From Lachnospiraceae bacterium (GTDB lineage Bacteria; Bacillota; Clostridia; Lachnospirales; Lachnospiraceae), in the NCBI GenBank assembly GCA_003507655.1, contig DNUZ01000015.1:1-30020 (forward strand): a DNA stretch of 30,020 nucleotides. Direction: 5' to 3'. A model generated the notes under the pieces. It saw only the letters and a program-made list of their open reading frames with translations. It was not told where the DNA came from and searched no databases. The translations under genes and the position numbers were made by a program. Within the stretch, counting starts at the first letter, position 1, and each line of letters starts with the position of its first letter. Positions 22,816 to 30,020 of the stretch are shown here, one piece after another.

Positions 22816-24903
22816 ATGAATGTTTACACAACTGACAAAATTCGGAACGTAGTTCTTCTGGGGCATGGTGGAGCCGGAAAAACATCCCTGGTAGAAGCAA
22901 TGGCATATTTATCCGGCATTACAAATCGTATGGGAAAAATCAGTGATGGAAATACTATCAGTGATTATGATAAAGAAGAGACAAAGCGTCTGTTTTCCAT
23001 TAATACATCTGTAGTTCCAATTATCTGGGACGATGTAAAGATCAACATATTAGATACTCCTGGTTATTTCGATTTTGTAGGCGAGGTAGAAGAAGCAGTG
23101 AGTGCCGCTGATGCAGCGATCATCGTAGTATCAGGAAAGAACGGAATTGAAGTAGGAACGAAAAAAGCATGGGAAATCTGTGAAAAATATAAATTGCCGC
23201 GTATGATATTCGTAACCGATATGGACATAGACAACGCAAGCTACCGTCAGGTCGTAACGGATCTGCAGGAACTTTACGGAAAGAAGATCGCGCCATTCCA
23301 TCTTCCAATCCGCGAAAACGAAGAGTTTGTGGGTTATGTCAATGTTTTACAGCAGAGAGCAAAACGCTGGACGGTAGACGGAAATGTAGAAAAAACAGAA
23401 GTACCGGAATACTCCAAAGAGAATTTAGGTATCTGCAGGGAAGCTTTGATGGAGGCTGTTGCAGAGACCAGTGAGGAGTTCATGGACCGTTACTTCAACG
23501 GCGAGGAATTTTCCGAAGATGAGATCCGACAGGCACTCCGTGTCAACGTAGCAGAGGGAAGCATCGTACCGGTGCTGATGGGCTCTAATATTTTAGCACG
23601 CGGAATGTATACCTTAATGGTTGATATCGTAAAATATCTGCCAAGTCCTGAAAAACGTGAATGTACCGGAATCAACGCAAAGACAAATGAAGTATATCCG
23701 GCAAATTACGATTTTGCAAAACCAAAATCAGCATATGTGTTTAAGACTATTGTGGATCCGTTTATCGGAAAATATTCATTAATTAAAGTAAATTCAGGTG
23801 TATTGAAAGCAGACGATGTGCTTTATAATCAGCACAAAGACGTCGAGGAAAAGATCGGAAAACTTTATGTACTCCGCGGAAATAAGCCGGAAGAAGTAAC
23901 AGAGCTGCATGCGGGAGATATCGGAGCATTGGCAAAACTTTCAAAAGTCACAACAACCGATACTTTATCGACAAAAGCAAATCCGGTCCTGTATATTCGG
24001 ACGCAAATCTCCACACCATATACATGCATGAGATATAAAGCAAAGAATAAAGGAGATGAAGATAAGATTTCCCAGACTTTGCAAAAACTGATGCAGGAAG
24101 ATTTAACATTGAAGAATGTCAATGACAGCGAGAACGGACAGACGCTTTTATATGGTATGGGTGACTTGCATTTAGAGGTAACGGCAAGCAAACTCTTAGA
24201 GAAATACAAAGTGGAGATTGAACTCACAAAGCCGAAAGTTGCGTTCCGTGAGACCATTCGTAAAAAAGCAGACGTAGAATACAAGTACAAAAAACAGTCC
24301 GGAGGACATGGACAGTATGGTCATGTTAAGATGACATTTGAGCCATCTGGAGATTTAGAGACACCATATGTATTCGAACAGACAGTTGTTGGTGGAGCTG
24401 TTCCAAAGAACTATTATCCGGCAGTAGAAAAAGGTCTGGCAGAAGCAGTGTTAAAAGGACCTATGGCAGCATATCCGGTAGTCGGAGTGAAAGCAGTGCT
24501 TTATGATGGATCCTATCATCCGGTAGACTCTTCCGAGATGGCATTTAAAACAGCAGCGATCCAGGCATTTAAGAAAGGCTTCATGGAGGCATCTCCGGTA
24601 CTCTTAGAGCCAATTTCTTCTCTGAAAGTCATTGTTCCGGATAAATATACCGGAGATGTTATGGGAGATTTGAACAAACGCCGGGGCAGAGTTCTTGGAA
24701 TGAATCCGATCGATGGCGGAAAACAGGAGATTCTTGCGGACGTTCCGACCATGGAACTCTATGGATATACCACAAGTTTGAGAGCGATCACCGGAGGAAG
24801 CGGAGACTACTCTTATGAGTTTGCAAGATATGAGCAGGCACCTTCTGATATCCAGGAAAAAGAGATTGAAGCAAGAGCAAATAAAGTAGAAAAAGCAGAT
24901 TAA
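22816..24903 (+). CDS. EF-G-like translation-factor GTPase (EF-G2 type)
   Basis: This 695-residue five-domain GTPase is related to elongation factor G. AGGGAGG lies 8 nt before ATG 22816. G1 is GHGGAGKTS. G3 reads DTPGYFDF where canonical EF-G has DTPGHVDF, and the G4 site reads VTDMD where NKMD is usual. Domain IV is recognised by SGGHGQYGHV, domain V by MGDLNKRRGRVLGM. The Tyr in G3 is what I recall of the EF-G2/EF-G-like subfamily, and loss of the catalytic His suggests weak or absent ribosome-stimulated GTP hydrolysis. It is unlikely to be the main EF-G, since no rpsL/rpsG/tuf neighbours are present. A secreted-protein gene follows after 26 nt. Confidence 0.92.
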   Translation: MNVYTTDKIRNVVLLGHGGAGKTSLVEAMAYLSGITNRMGKISDGNTISDYDKEETKRLFSINTSVVPIIWDDVKINILDTPGYFDFVGEVEEAVSAADAAIIVVSGKNGIEVGTKKAWEICEKYKLPRMIFVTDMDIDNASYRQVVTDLQELYGKKIAPFHLPIRENEEFVGYVNVLQQRAKRWTVDGNVEKTEVPEYSKENLGICREALMEAVAETSEEFMDRYFNGEEFSEDEIRQALRVNVAEGSIVPVLMGSNILARGMYTLMVDIVKYLPSPEKRECTGINAKTNEVYPANYDFAKPKSAYVFKTIVDPFIGKYSLIKVNSGVLKADDVLYNQHKDVEEKIGKLYVLRGNKPEEVTELHAGDIGALAKLSKVTTTDTLSTKANPVLYIRTQISTPYTCMRYKAKNKGDEDKISQTLQKLMQEDLTLKNVNDSENGQTLLYGMGDLHLEVTASKLLEKYKVEIELTKPKVAFRETIRKKADVEYKYKKQSGGHGQYGHVKMTFEPSGDLETPYVFEQTVVGGAVPKNYYPAVEKGLAEAVLKGPMAAYPVVGVKAVLYDGSYHPVDSSEMAFKTAAIQAFKKGFMEASPVLLEPISSLKVIVPDKYTGDVMGDLNKRRGRVLGMNPIDGGKQEILADVPTMELYGYTTSLRAITGGSGDYSYEFARYEQAPSDIQEKEIEARANKVEKAD

Positions 24904-24929
24904 AAATAAAGACGGGTTGGAGATAACAG

Positions 24930-26234
24930 GTGAAGATCAGAAAGCAGAAAGCAGTTGCATGGATTCTGGTTCTGGTTTTCCTGTTAGAAGACCCTGCAGT
25001 TGTAAGGGCATATGGATTTCAGGATGGGAAACCACAGGAATTATCCGAAGATAAGAAAAAGTATCCGACAGATATCACAAAAACAGATCATCTGTTTGAG
25101 TACCGGATTACCTATGAGTTGAACGGAGGACAGAATTCAGGGAAAAATGCCGAGTCCTATCGCATGGAGGATTTACCGCTTACTTTAGAATCGCCAAGGC
25201 GGGTAGGATACAACTTTGCAGGATGGTATGCAGACAATTATTTTGAAAAAAAAGTAACAACCATTGAACAGGGCATGGTTGGGAATATGGTGCTATATGC
25301 AAAATGGACCAGAAAGATCAACGATGTCGAAAATATCAGCAGGTATTCTTATCATACGGATGCGAAACTTGGCAAAGACACCAAGACACTAAAAGACTGC
25401 AATTATAAAGTGTTAGACTATGTCAGCATTCCGGGAATGCCCTCGACAAGACAGGAGGACATCAAAACCCGGCGCATTTTAGATGAGGATCAATGTCCGC
25501 AGGGACTATGTTTGACAAAAGATTTTATTTTAGTGACGGCATACAGTTGTGATTGGGATGTGTTAGGGTCACTTTATCTGTTTGACAGAAAGAGTGGAGA
25601 GTATCTTGCAACACTCGGAATGAAGAGAAACAGCCACTTAGGCGGTGTTGCCTGTGATGGGAAAAATGTATGGATCTGTCATTCCGACAACAGCACCTTA
25701 GAGAGAATCCCATATCAGATGCTTGTGGAACTCGCAAAGGAAAAACCAAAAGAATTTATTGACTGTTCAAAGTCCATAGAGGCTTTTCGGGTGAAAAACC
25801 GTCCTTCCTGCATCACTTATCATGATGGGAAATTGTGGGTGGCAACGGAAAATGATTTTTTAAAATCCAAAATGATCGCCTATCGGTTTCAGGAAAATGA
25901 ATTAAAAGAAATGGATTCCTATACGATACCGCCAAAGGTACAGGGAATTGCATTTGCAGACGATGGAAGGGTGTTTTTAAGCACTTCGTTAGGAAGGACA
26001 AAATCCTCCTTTTTAAGAATATATCACTCGTTAGAAGCCTTGAATGAAAAGCCGACAAAACCGATGCAGAAGGTGGAAATGCCGCCCTGCTCGGAGGAAC
26101 TTGAGATTTTTGGACAGAATCTCTATATTCTCTTTGAATCCGCGGGACAGAAGTATTATGAAGGAACGGATGGAAAAGGCAACAGTTTGTCGCCATTAGA
26201 AAAGATCATATGTATCAAATTACAATCAGTGTAA
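24930..26234 (+). CDS. Secreted protein: Listeria-Bacteroides repeat plus propeller-like domain
   Basis: This 434-residue protein starts with GTG (GGAG 7 nt upstream), 26 nt after the EF-G-like gene and probably on the same transcript. A signal peptide covers about 1-27 (WILVLVFLL, then VVRA). One InlB/Flg_new-type repeat lies at about 58-128 (YELNGG ... RRVGYNFAGWYAD ... VLYAKW). The remaining 300 residues are strand-rich with repeated units such as GVACDGKNVWICHSDNS, DGKLWVATENDFL and GIAFADDGRVFLSTS, which suggests a beta-propeller. No anchor is visible, so it may be released or non-covalently bound. Role unknown; a scaffold or recognition protein is likely. Confidence 0.82.
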   Translation: MKIRKQKAVAWILVLVFLLEDPAVVRAYGFQDGKPQELSEDKKKYPTDITKTDHLFEYRITYELNGGQNSGKNAESYRMEDLPLTLESPRRVGYNFAGWYADNYFEKKVTTIEQGMVGNMVLYAKWTRKINDVENISRYSYHTDAKLGKDTKTLKDCNYKVLDYVSIPGMPSTRQEDIKTRRILDEDQCPQGLCLTKDFILVTAYSCDWDVLGSLYLFDRKSGEYLATLGMKRNSHLGGVACDGKNVWICHSDNSTLERIPYQMLVELAKEKPKEFIDCSKSIEAFRVKNRPSCITYHDGKLWVATENDFLKSKMIAYRFQENELKEMDSYTIPPKVQGIAFADDGRVFLSTSLGRTKSSFLRIYHSLEALNEKPTKPMQKVEMPPCSEELEIFGQNLYILFESAGQKYYEGTDGKGNSLSPLEKIICIKLQSV

Positions 26235-26248
26235 AAGAGTAAAAACGT

Positions 26249-26290
26249 AGGGCAGATTTCCTATTAAAATTGGGAATCTGCCCTGTTGTG
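26249..26290 (+). terminator. Terminator after the secreted repeat protein gene
   Basis: A 13-bp stem, AGGGCAGATTTCC (26249-26261) with GGGAATCTGCCCT (26272-26284, one G-T pair), is followed by only a broken T-run (GTTGTGTT). A second small hairpin (AAGGACA at 26337-26343 with TGTCCTT at 26351-26357) may add to it. Confidence 0.7.
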
Positions 26291-26372
26291 TTATGGAGCT
26301 GTGTGGTGGTCTGAAATTTGCATTTCGGTTTCATGGAAGGACATGTTTTGTGTCCTTGTTTCGTGGGAATAC

Positions 26373-26400
26373 TTGACAAATAATAGGTCTGTGCTAAAAT
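26373..26400 (+). promoter_or_regulatory. leuS promoter
   Basis: TTGACA (26373-26378), a 16-bp spacer and TAAAAT (26395-26400). The leader is about 65 nt and ends in AGGAGG. It is too short for a T-box riboswitch and shows none of its conserved parts. Confidence 0.75.
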
Positions 26401-26471
26401 TTTATCTATATGAGCAAAAATAAGAGAAAGTAGAGATTCGTAAGTGATACGAGTTTAGGAGGAACAGGAAA

Positions 26472-28889
26472 ATGTCAGTCAAAGGAACACCATACAATCA
26501 CAGAGCCATTGAGCAGAAGTGGCAGAAAATCTGGGATGATGAGAAAGCATTTGCAGCAACCGATGATTATTCCAAACCAAAATATTATGCACTGGTAGAG
26601 TTCCCATATCCGTCAGGACAGGGACTTCATGTAGGTCATCCAAGACCATATACCGCATTAGATATTGTAGCAAGAAAGAGAAGAATGCAGGGTTACAATG
26701 TCTTATATCCGATGGGCTGGGATGCATTCGGACTGCCGACAGAGAACTATGCGATTAAAAATAAGATCCATCCAAGGATCGTAACAGAGAATAACGTGAA
26801 GCATTTTAAACAGCAGCTTCATTCTTTAGGTTATTCTTTTGACTGGGATCGTGAGATCAATACAACAGACCCGCAGTATTACAAGTGGACACAGTGGATC
26901 TTCTTAAAATTATTTAAAGAAGGTTTGGCTTATAAGAGTGAGATGCCGATCAACTGGTGTACATCCTGTAAAGTCGGTCTGGCAAATGAAGAAGTAGTCA
27001 ACGGAGTCTGCGAGCGTTGTGGAAGTCCGGTAGTACGGAAAGTAAAGAGCCAGTGGATGTTAAAGATCACGGATTACGCTGAAAAACTCTTAGAGGGATT
27101 AGAGGACGTAGATTATATTGAGCGTGTCAAAGTTTCACAGAAGAACTGGATCGGAAAAAGCCAGGGTGCAGAGGTAGAATTCCAGGTTGCCGGCAAGGAG
27201 GAAAAACTGACCGTGTATACAACCAGACCGGATACTTTGTTCGGAGCAACCTATATGGTAGTATCACCGGAGCATCCGATGTTAGATAAATATAAAGAAG
27301 ATATTAAGAACTGGGATGCAATTCAGGATTATCGTGAGCAGGCTGCAAAAAAATCCGATTTTGAGCGTTCAGAGCTTGCAAAAGAAAAGACAGGTGTGGC
27401 AATTGACGGTTTGAGTGCCATTAACCCGGTCAATGAGAAAGAAATTCCGATCTGGGTATCAGATTATGTACTGATGTCTTACGGAACAGGTGCGATCATG
27501 GCGGTTCCGGCACACGATACCAGAGACTGGGAGTTTGCAAAAAAATTCGATCTGCCGATCATCGAAGTAGTGGCAGGCGGTGAGAATGTACAGGAAGAGG
27601 CATACACCGATGTGGCTTCCGGAAAACTGATCAACTCCGGATTTTTAGATGGACTTGAAGTAGCAGAAGCAAAGAAAAAAATGATCGCCTTTTTAGAGGA
27701 AAAAGGAATTGGAAAGAGCAAGACCAACTTCAAACTGCGTGACTGGGTATTTTCACGTCAGCGTTACTGGGGCGAACCGATCCCAATCGTAAAATGCGAA
27801 AAATGTGGTTATGTTCCGCTTCCGGAGAGCGAGCTTCCGTTAGAGCTTCCGGATGTAGACAGCTATATGCCGACAGACAATGGAGAATCTCCGTTAGCAG
27901 CAATGACAGACTGGGTCAATACCACCTGCCCTTGCTGTGGCGGACCGGCACAGCGTGAGACAGATACCATGCCACAGTGGGCAGGTTCTTCCTGGTATTT
28001 CTTACGTTATACAGATCCGAAGAATACAGAGGCATTAGCAAGCAAAGAAGCACTGAAATACTGGCTGCCGGTAGACTGGTATAATGGCGGAATGGAGCAT
28101 ACAACACTGCATCTTCTCTATTCCAGATTCTGGCACAGATTTTTATATGATCAGGGTGTTGTTCCAACAAAGGAGCCATACCAGAAACGTACTTCCCACG
28201 GAATGATCTTAGGAGAAAATGGCGAGAAGATGTCTAAATCCCGTGGAAATGTAGTAAATCCGGATGACATTGTCATGGACTACGGCGCAGATACACTTCG
28301 TACTTATGAAATGTTCATCGGAGCATTTGATCTGAGTGCTTCCTGGTCTGAAAATGGAGTAAAAGGATGCCGCCGTTTCTTAGACCGTGTATGGAAACTG
28401 CAGGAGATTTTAGTAGACGGAAATGAGTACCGCAGTGCATTTGAAACAAAGATGCACCAGACCATCCAGAAAGTAAGCAGTGATTTTGAAAATTTGAAAT
28501 ATAACACGGCGATTGCTGCAATGATGAGTCTGTTAAATGATTTCTATAAAGAGGGATCTATCAACCGTGCAGAATTCAAAACATTTTTAATTCTGTTAAA
28601 TCCGGTAGCACCTCATATCACGGAAGAAATCTGGGCGAACTGCGGATACGAAGGAAGAGTCTATGCACAGACCTGGCCGGAATTTGATGAGGCAAAGACC
28701 GTAGAAGATACGATCGAGCTTCCGGTTCAGATCAACGGCAAGACAAGAGCAGTTGTAACACTTCCGGCAGATGTAGATAAAGATACTGCAATTGCTGCAG
28801 GAAAAGAACTGATCGCAGATAAGCTGACAGGAACGATCGTAAAAGAGATTTACGTTCCGGGCAGAATTATCAATATTGTGCAGAAATAG
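26472..28889 (+). CDS. leuS: Leucyl-tRNA synthetase
   Basis: This 805-residue class I aminoacyl-tRNA synthetase attaches leucine to tRNA-Leu and proofreads in its CP1 domain. The HIGH motif is HVGH within [15 protein letters not shown]. Zinc-knuckle cysteines are present (CTSCKVG...CERCGSP, and later CEKCGY...CPCCGG). The editing domain has [12 protein letters not shown] and [20 protein letters not shown], including the discriminating Asp. The KMSKS motif is [11 protein letters not shown], and the anticodon-binding domain covers about 640-790. Length is normal for Firmicutes. AGGAGG is 9 nt before the ATG. It is a single-gene unit with its own promoter and terminator. Confidence 0.98.
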   Translation: MSVKGTPYNHRAIEQKWQKIWDDEKAFAATDDYSKPKYYALVEFPYPSGQGLHVGHPRPYTALDIVARKRRMQGYNVLYPMGWDAFGLPTENYAIKNKIHPRIVTENNVKHFKQQLHSLGYSFDWDREINTTDPQYYKWTQWIFLKLFKEGLAYKSEMPINWCTSCKVGLANEEVVNGVCERCGSPVVRKVKSQWMLKITDYAEKLLEGLEDVDYIERVKVSQKNWIGKSQGAEVEFQVAGKEEKLTVYTTRPDTLFGATYMVVSPEHPMLDKYKEDIKNWDAIQDYREQAAKKSDFERSELAKEKTGVAIDGLSAINPVNEKEIPIWVSDYVLMSYGTGAIMAVPAHDTRDWEFAKKFDLPIIEVVAGGENVQEEAYTDVASGKLINSGFLDGLEVAEAKKKMIAFLEEKGIGKSKTNFKLRDWVFSRQRYWGEPIPIVKCEKCGYVPLPESELPLELPDVDSYMPTDNGESPLAAMTDWVNTTCPCCGGPAQRETDTMPQWAGSSWYFLRYTDPKNTEALASKEALKYWLPVDWYNGGMEHTTLHLLYSRFWHRFLYDQGVVPTKEPYQKRTSHGMILGENGEKMSKSRGNVVNPDDIVMDYGADTLRTYEMFIGAFDLSASWSENGVKGCRRFLDRVWKLQEILVDGNEYRSAFETKMHQTIQKVSSDFENLKYNTAIAAMMSLLNDFYKEGSINRAEFKTFLILLNPVAPHITEEIWANCGYEGRVYAQTWPEFDEAKTVEDTIELPVQINGKTRAVVTLPADVDKDTAIAAGKELIADKLTGTIVKEIYVPGRIINIVQK

Positions 28890-28942
28890 TTGAAATAAAA
28901 TATAAGAACATTGCACAGATGAATGTGCATTTGAAAAGACAG

Positions 28943-28981
28943 AATGGCGTAGTTTAGTGTAGCACTGACTACGCCATTTTA
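28943..28981. terminator. Bidirectional terminator between leuS and the converging small genes
   Basis: AATGGCGTAGT (28943-28953) pairs perfectly with ACTACGCCATT (28968-28978), followed by TT on the plus strand, and by CTGTCTTTT on the minus strand. It separates leuS from the minus-strand genes ending at 29000. Confidence 0.85.
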
Positions 28982-28999
28982 CATAGAAATTGTGTAAAG

Positions 29000-29281
29000 T
29001 TAACGTCTTTTCATATTTTTCATCAGTGAGAGGATCATATCCGTCTTTTTTCGTTCCTCCTCTGACATGTTCTGTTTCAGGATATTGATCATCATATCCC
29101 GTTCGTTTTCGGAAAACTCAATCCCTTCCTTTTTGGCGGTAGAAGCAGCCTGCGAAAGCTCGGATGCCATTTCTTTTGCGTTGCCGGAATGGTTCTGATT
29201 GGCAAACTGCATTAAGAAGTTGAGTTTTTCAGGGGAAATATTTCCCATATTTCCCTGTTTTAATAAATCTGAAATGTCCAT
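29000..29281 (-). CDS. Small helical protein, unknown function
   Basis: This 93-residue soluble protein has AGGAGG 6 nt before its ATG. It is almost entirely helical and polar (MDISDLLKQGNMGNISPEKL, ENERDMMINILKQNMSEEER), ending in a basic tail (MKNMKRR). It has no signal peptide or membrane span. It follows the 29296-29625 gene by 14 nt, so the two form a unit. The pair may form a small complex or heterodimer; I do not recognise the family. Confidence 0.75.
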   Translation of the reverse strand: MDISDLLKQGNMGNISPEKLNFLMQFANQNHSGNAKEMASELSQAASTAKKEGIEFSENERDMMINILKQNMSEEERKKTDMILSLMKNMKRR

Positions 29282-29295
29282 TAGATACCTCCTGA

Positions 29296-29625
29296 TCAGC
29301 GGAATAATAAGTCGTATGCGGAAAAGAGCTGGAACATATTGATAAAGGAATCAAGATTTTCCGCCTCTTTTTCATTGCAGTATGGGCGGATGTCATTCAG
29401 CATATTGACCACATTTTCTTCCGGATTTTCCATAGAACATATATTCAGACTGCTGGAGTCGTTTTCAAAAAAGTGTATTGTCTTCTGCAACTCTAAGATT
29501 TTGGCAAAAATTGCGAGATTCTTCTGCTGGGGTTCCTGCAGATAGGGAATTGAGGTTTTCAGAATCTGGAGTTCTTTGCTTTGCAGCTGTTCATCGAAAA
29601 GTGTTGGTTTCAGTTCGTCGTCCAT
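29296..29625 (-). CDS. Small acidic helical protein, unknown function
   Basis: This 109-residue protein has a weak AGGA site before its ATG. It is helical throughout (LQSKELQILKTSIPYLQEPQ, KNLAIFAKILELQKTIHFFE, then MLNDIRPYCNEKEAENLDSF) and ends in a hydrophobic stretch (INMFQLFSAYDLLFR) that could pack against a partner. It is the upstream member of the two-gene unit with 29000-29281. No known motif seen. Confidence 0.75.
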   Translation of the reverse strand: MDDELKPTLFDEQLQSKELQILKTSIPYLQEPQQKNLAIFAKILELQKTIHFFENDSSSLNICSMENPEENVVNMLNDIRPYCNEKEAENLDSFINMFQLFSAYDLLFR

Positions 29626-29749
29626 AAAATCCTGTAGTTACCCTTTTTCTTTCAATATATGCATCAGAAAAAAAGCTATGCAATATTTTGAAGCCTGCAT
29701 ATAGTAACAGTAGGAGCTTTATGCCAAAATCAAGAATAGGAGCAGAAAA

Positions 29750-29938
29750 ATGGGAAAACTGATCATTGACGGAAATAAAGTATATGAGATAGATGAGGAA
29801 TGTCTTGAGAAAAAACGCCACAAAGAGCAGGAAGAACGAAAAAGAGAATGGGAACAGAAATGGGAGCGAAACCGTGAAAAAAACAGTCAGAACAGTCGTG
29901 AGAAGAACCGTAAAGGTGTAAGAGAAATTTTCCGATAA
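29750..29938 (+). CDS. Small charged protein with conserved-looking N-terminus
   Basis: This 62-residue protein starts with ATG after AGGAGCAGAAAA. A short folded start (MGKLIIDGNKVYEIDEEC) is followed by about 40 residues of charged helix (KRHKEQEERKREWEQKWERN), probably a coiled coil or single alpha-helix. Such a start with a charged tail occurs, as I recall, in small hypothetical proteins of Lachnospiraceae. A longer minus-strand ORF overlaps it (29591-29956) but reads as Phe/Leu-rich shadow sequence. Confidence 0.65.
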   Translation: MGKLIIDGNKVYEIDEECLEKKRHKEQEERKREWEQKWERNREKNSQNSREKNRKGVREIFR

Positions 29939-29943
29939 GAAAA

Positions 29944-29969
29944 ACGGGTACTGCATCAGCAGTACCCGT
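29944..29969. repeat. Perfect 11-bp inverted repeat carrying GGGTACTGC
   Basis: ACGGGTACTGC (29944-29954) and GCAGTACCCGT (29959-29969) flank an ATCA loop. No T-run follows directly. The GGGTACTGC word is also at the ends of the type I toxin locus (16971 and 17245) and, as GGGTACTGC/GGGTACTAC, of the 216-bp palindrome. Confidence 0.75.
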
Positions 29970-29986
29970 CAGACTGTAGACAAAGA

Positions 29987-30014
29987 CCTCGGCATTTCGC
30001 CGAGGAATTTTCTT
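29987..30014 (+). terminator. Terminator-like hairpin at the window end
   Basis: CCTCGGC (29987-29993) pairs with GCCGAGG (29999-30005) around ATTTC and is followed by AATTTTCTTT. It probably ends the transcript of the 62-residue gene. Confidence 0.7.
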
Positions 30015-30020
30015 TGAAAG

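Noticed and set aside
26285..26471. T-box leader for leuS
   Set aside because: The leader after the promoter is only about 65 nt and lacks a specifier stem, the T-box bulge sequence and an antiterminator.
29591..29956. 121-residue minus-strand ORF at the right end
   Set aside because: Phe/Leu/Ser-rich shadow of the charged 62-residue plus-strand gene; it also overlaps the start of the 109-residue gene.
1..30020. CRISPR arrays, rRNA, tRNA genes, insertion-sequence transposases
   Set aside because: No regularly spaced repeats, no tRNA-like folding regions with CCA-type ends and no transposase-like proteins were recognised by reading.

Overview
The window looks like chromosome from a gut Clostridium-class Firmicute, most likely a Lachnospiraceae member (Roseburia/Agathobacter/Blautia-like). 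The reasons are AT-rich spacers, strong AGGAGG ribosome sites, SigA-type promoters with 17-bp spacers, an aroF-tyrA pair, BspA-like and Listeria-Bacteroides-repeat surface proteins, and a short [FeFe] hydrogenase with a TSCCCP motif. No rRNA, tRNA, CRISPR array or intact transposase was seen.

Layout. 1-3014: a low-GC block in which two copies of a membrane protein family flank a membrane-anchored protein and two overlapping short ORFs; it looks like a recombined cassette array of unknown role. 3114-4346: a 2[4Fe-4S] [FeFe] hydrogenase with its own terminator. 4380-14050: one promoter, nine tightly packed genes and one terminator, forming a compact Tad/type IV pilus-like machine: a secretion ATPase, one membrane platform protein that looks like TadB and TadC fused, three tiny hydrophobic proteins sharing an N-terminal motif, three single-span pseudopilin-like proteins, and a 1708-residue secreted beta-helix adhesin. 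No prepilin peptidase, TadZ or secretin is in the window. 14185-16905: a second secreted surface protein (BspA-like repeats, Ig-like and Fn3 modules, very lysine-rich C-terminus) behind two promoters.

16930-19590: an accessory patch. It holds a convergent type I toxin-antitoxin locus built like the Fst/RNAII par system (31-residue membrane toxin on the minus strand, antisense RNA on the plus strand, paired 5' repeats, shared terminator), two hypothetical genes, a 216-bp imperfect palindrome with the same GGGTACT ends, and a decayed hicA next to a short hicB. 19335-20370: an HTH regulator whose promoter and leader closely match those of the BspA-like gene 5 kb upstream, with a 14-codon leader ORF in front.

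20458-30020: mostly housekeeping. aroF-tyrA on the minus strand feed tyrosine synthesis. Divergently, an EF-G-like GTPase with altered G3 and G4 motifs is followed by a secreted repeat/propeller-like protein. leuS has its own promoter and a bidirectional terminator, and two small unknown minus-strand genes converge on it. A 62-residue charged protein and two hairpins close the window. The main inference is that 4.4-20.4 kb is a surface-attachment and accessory region set into an otherwise ordinary chromosome.
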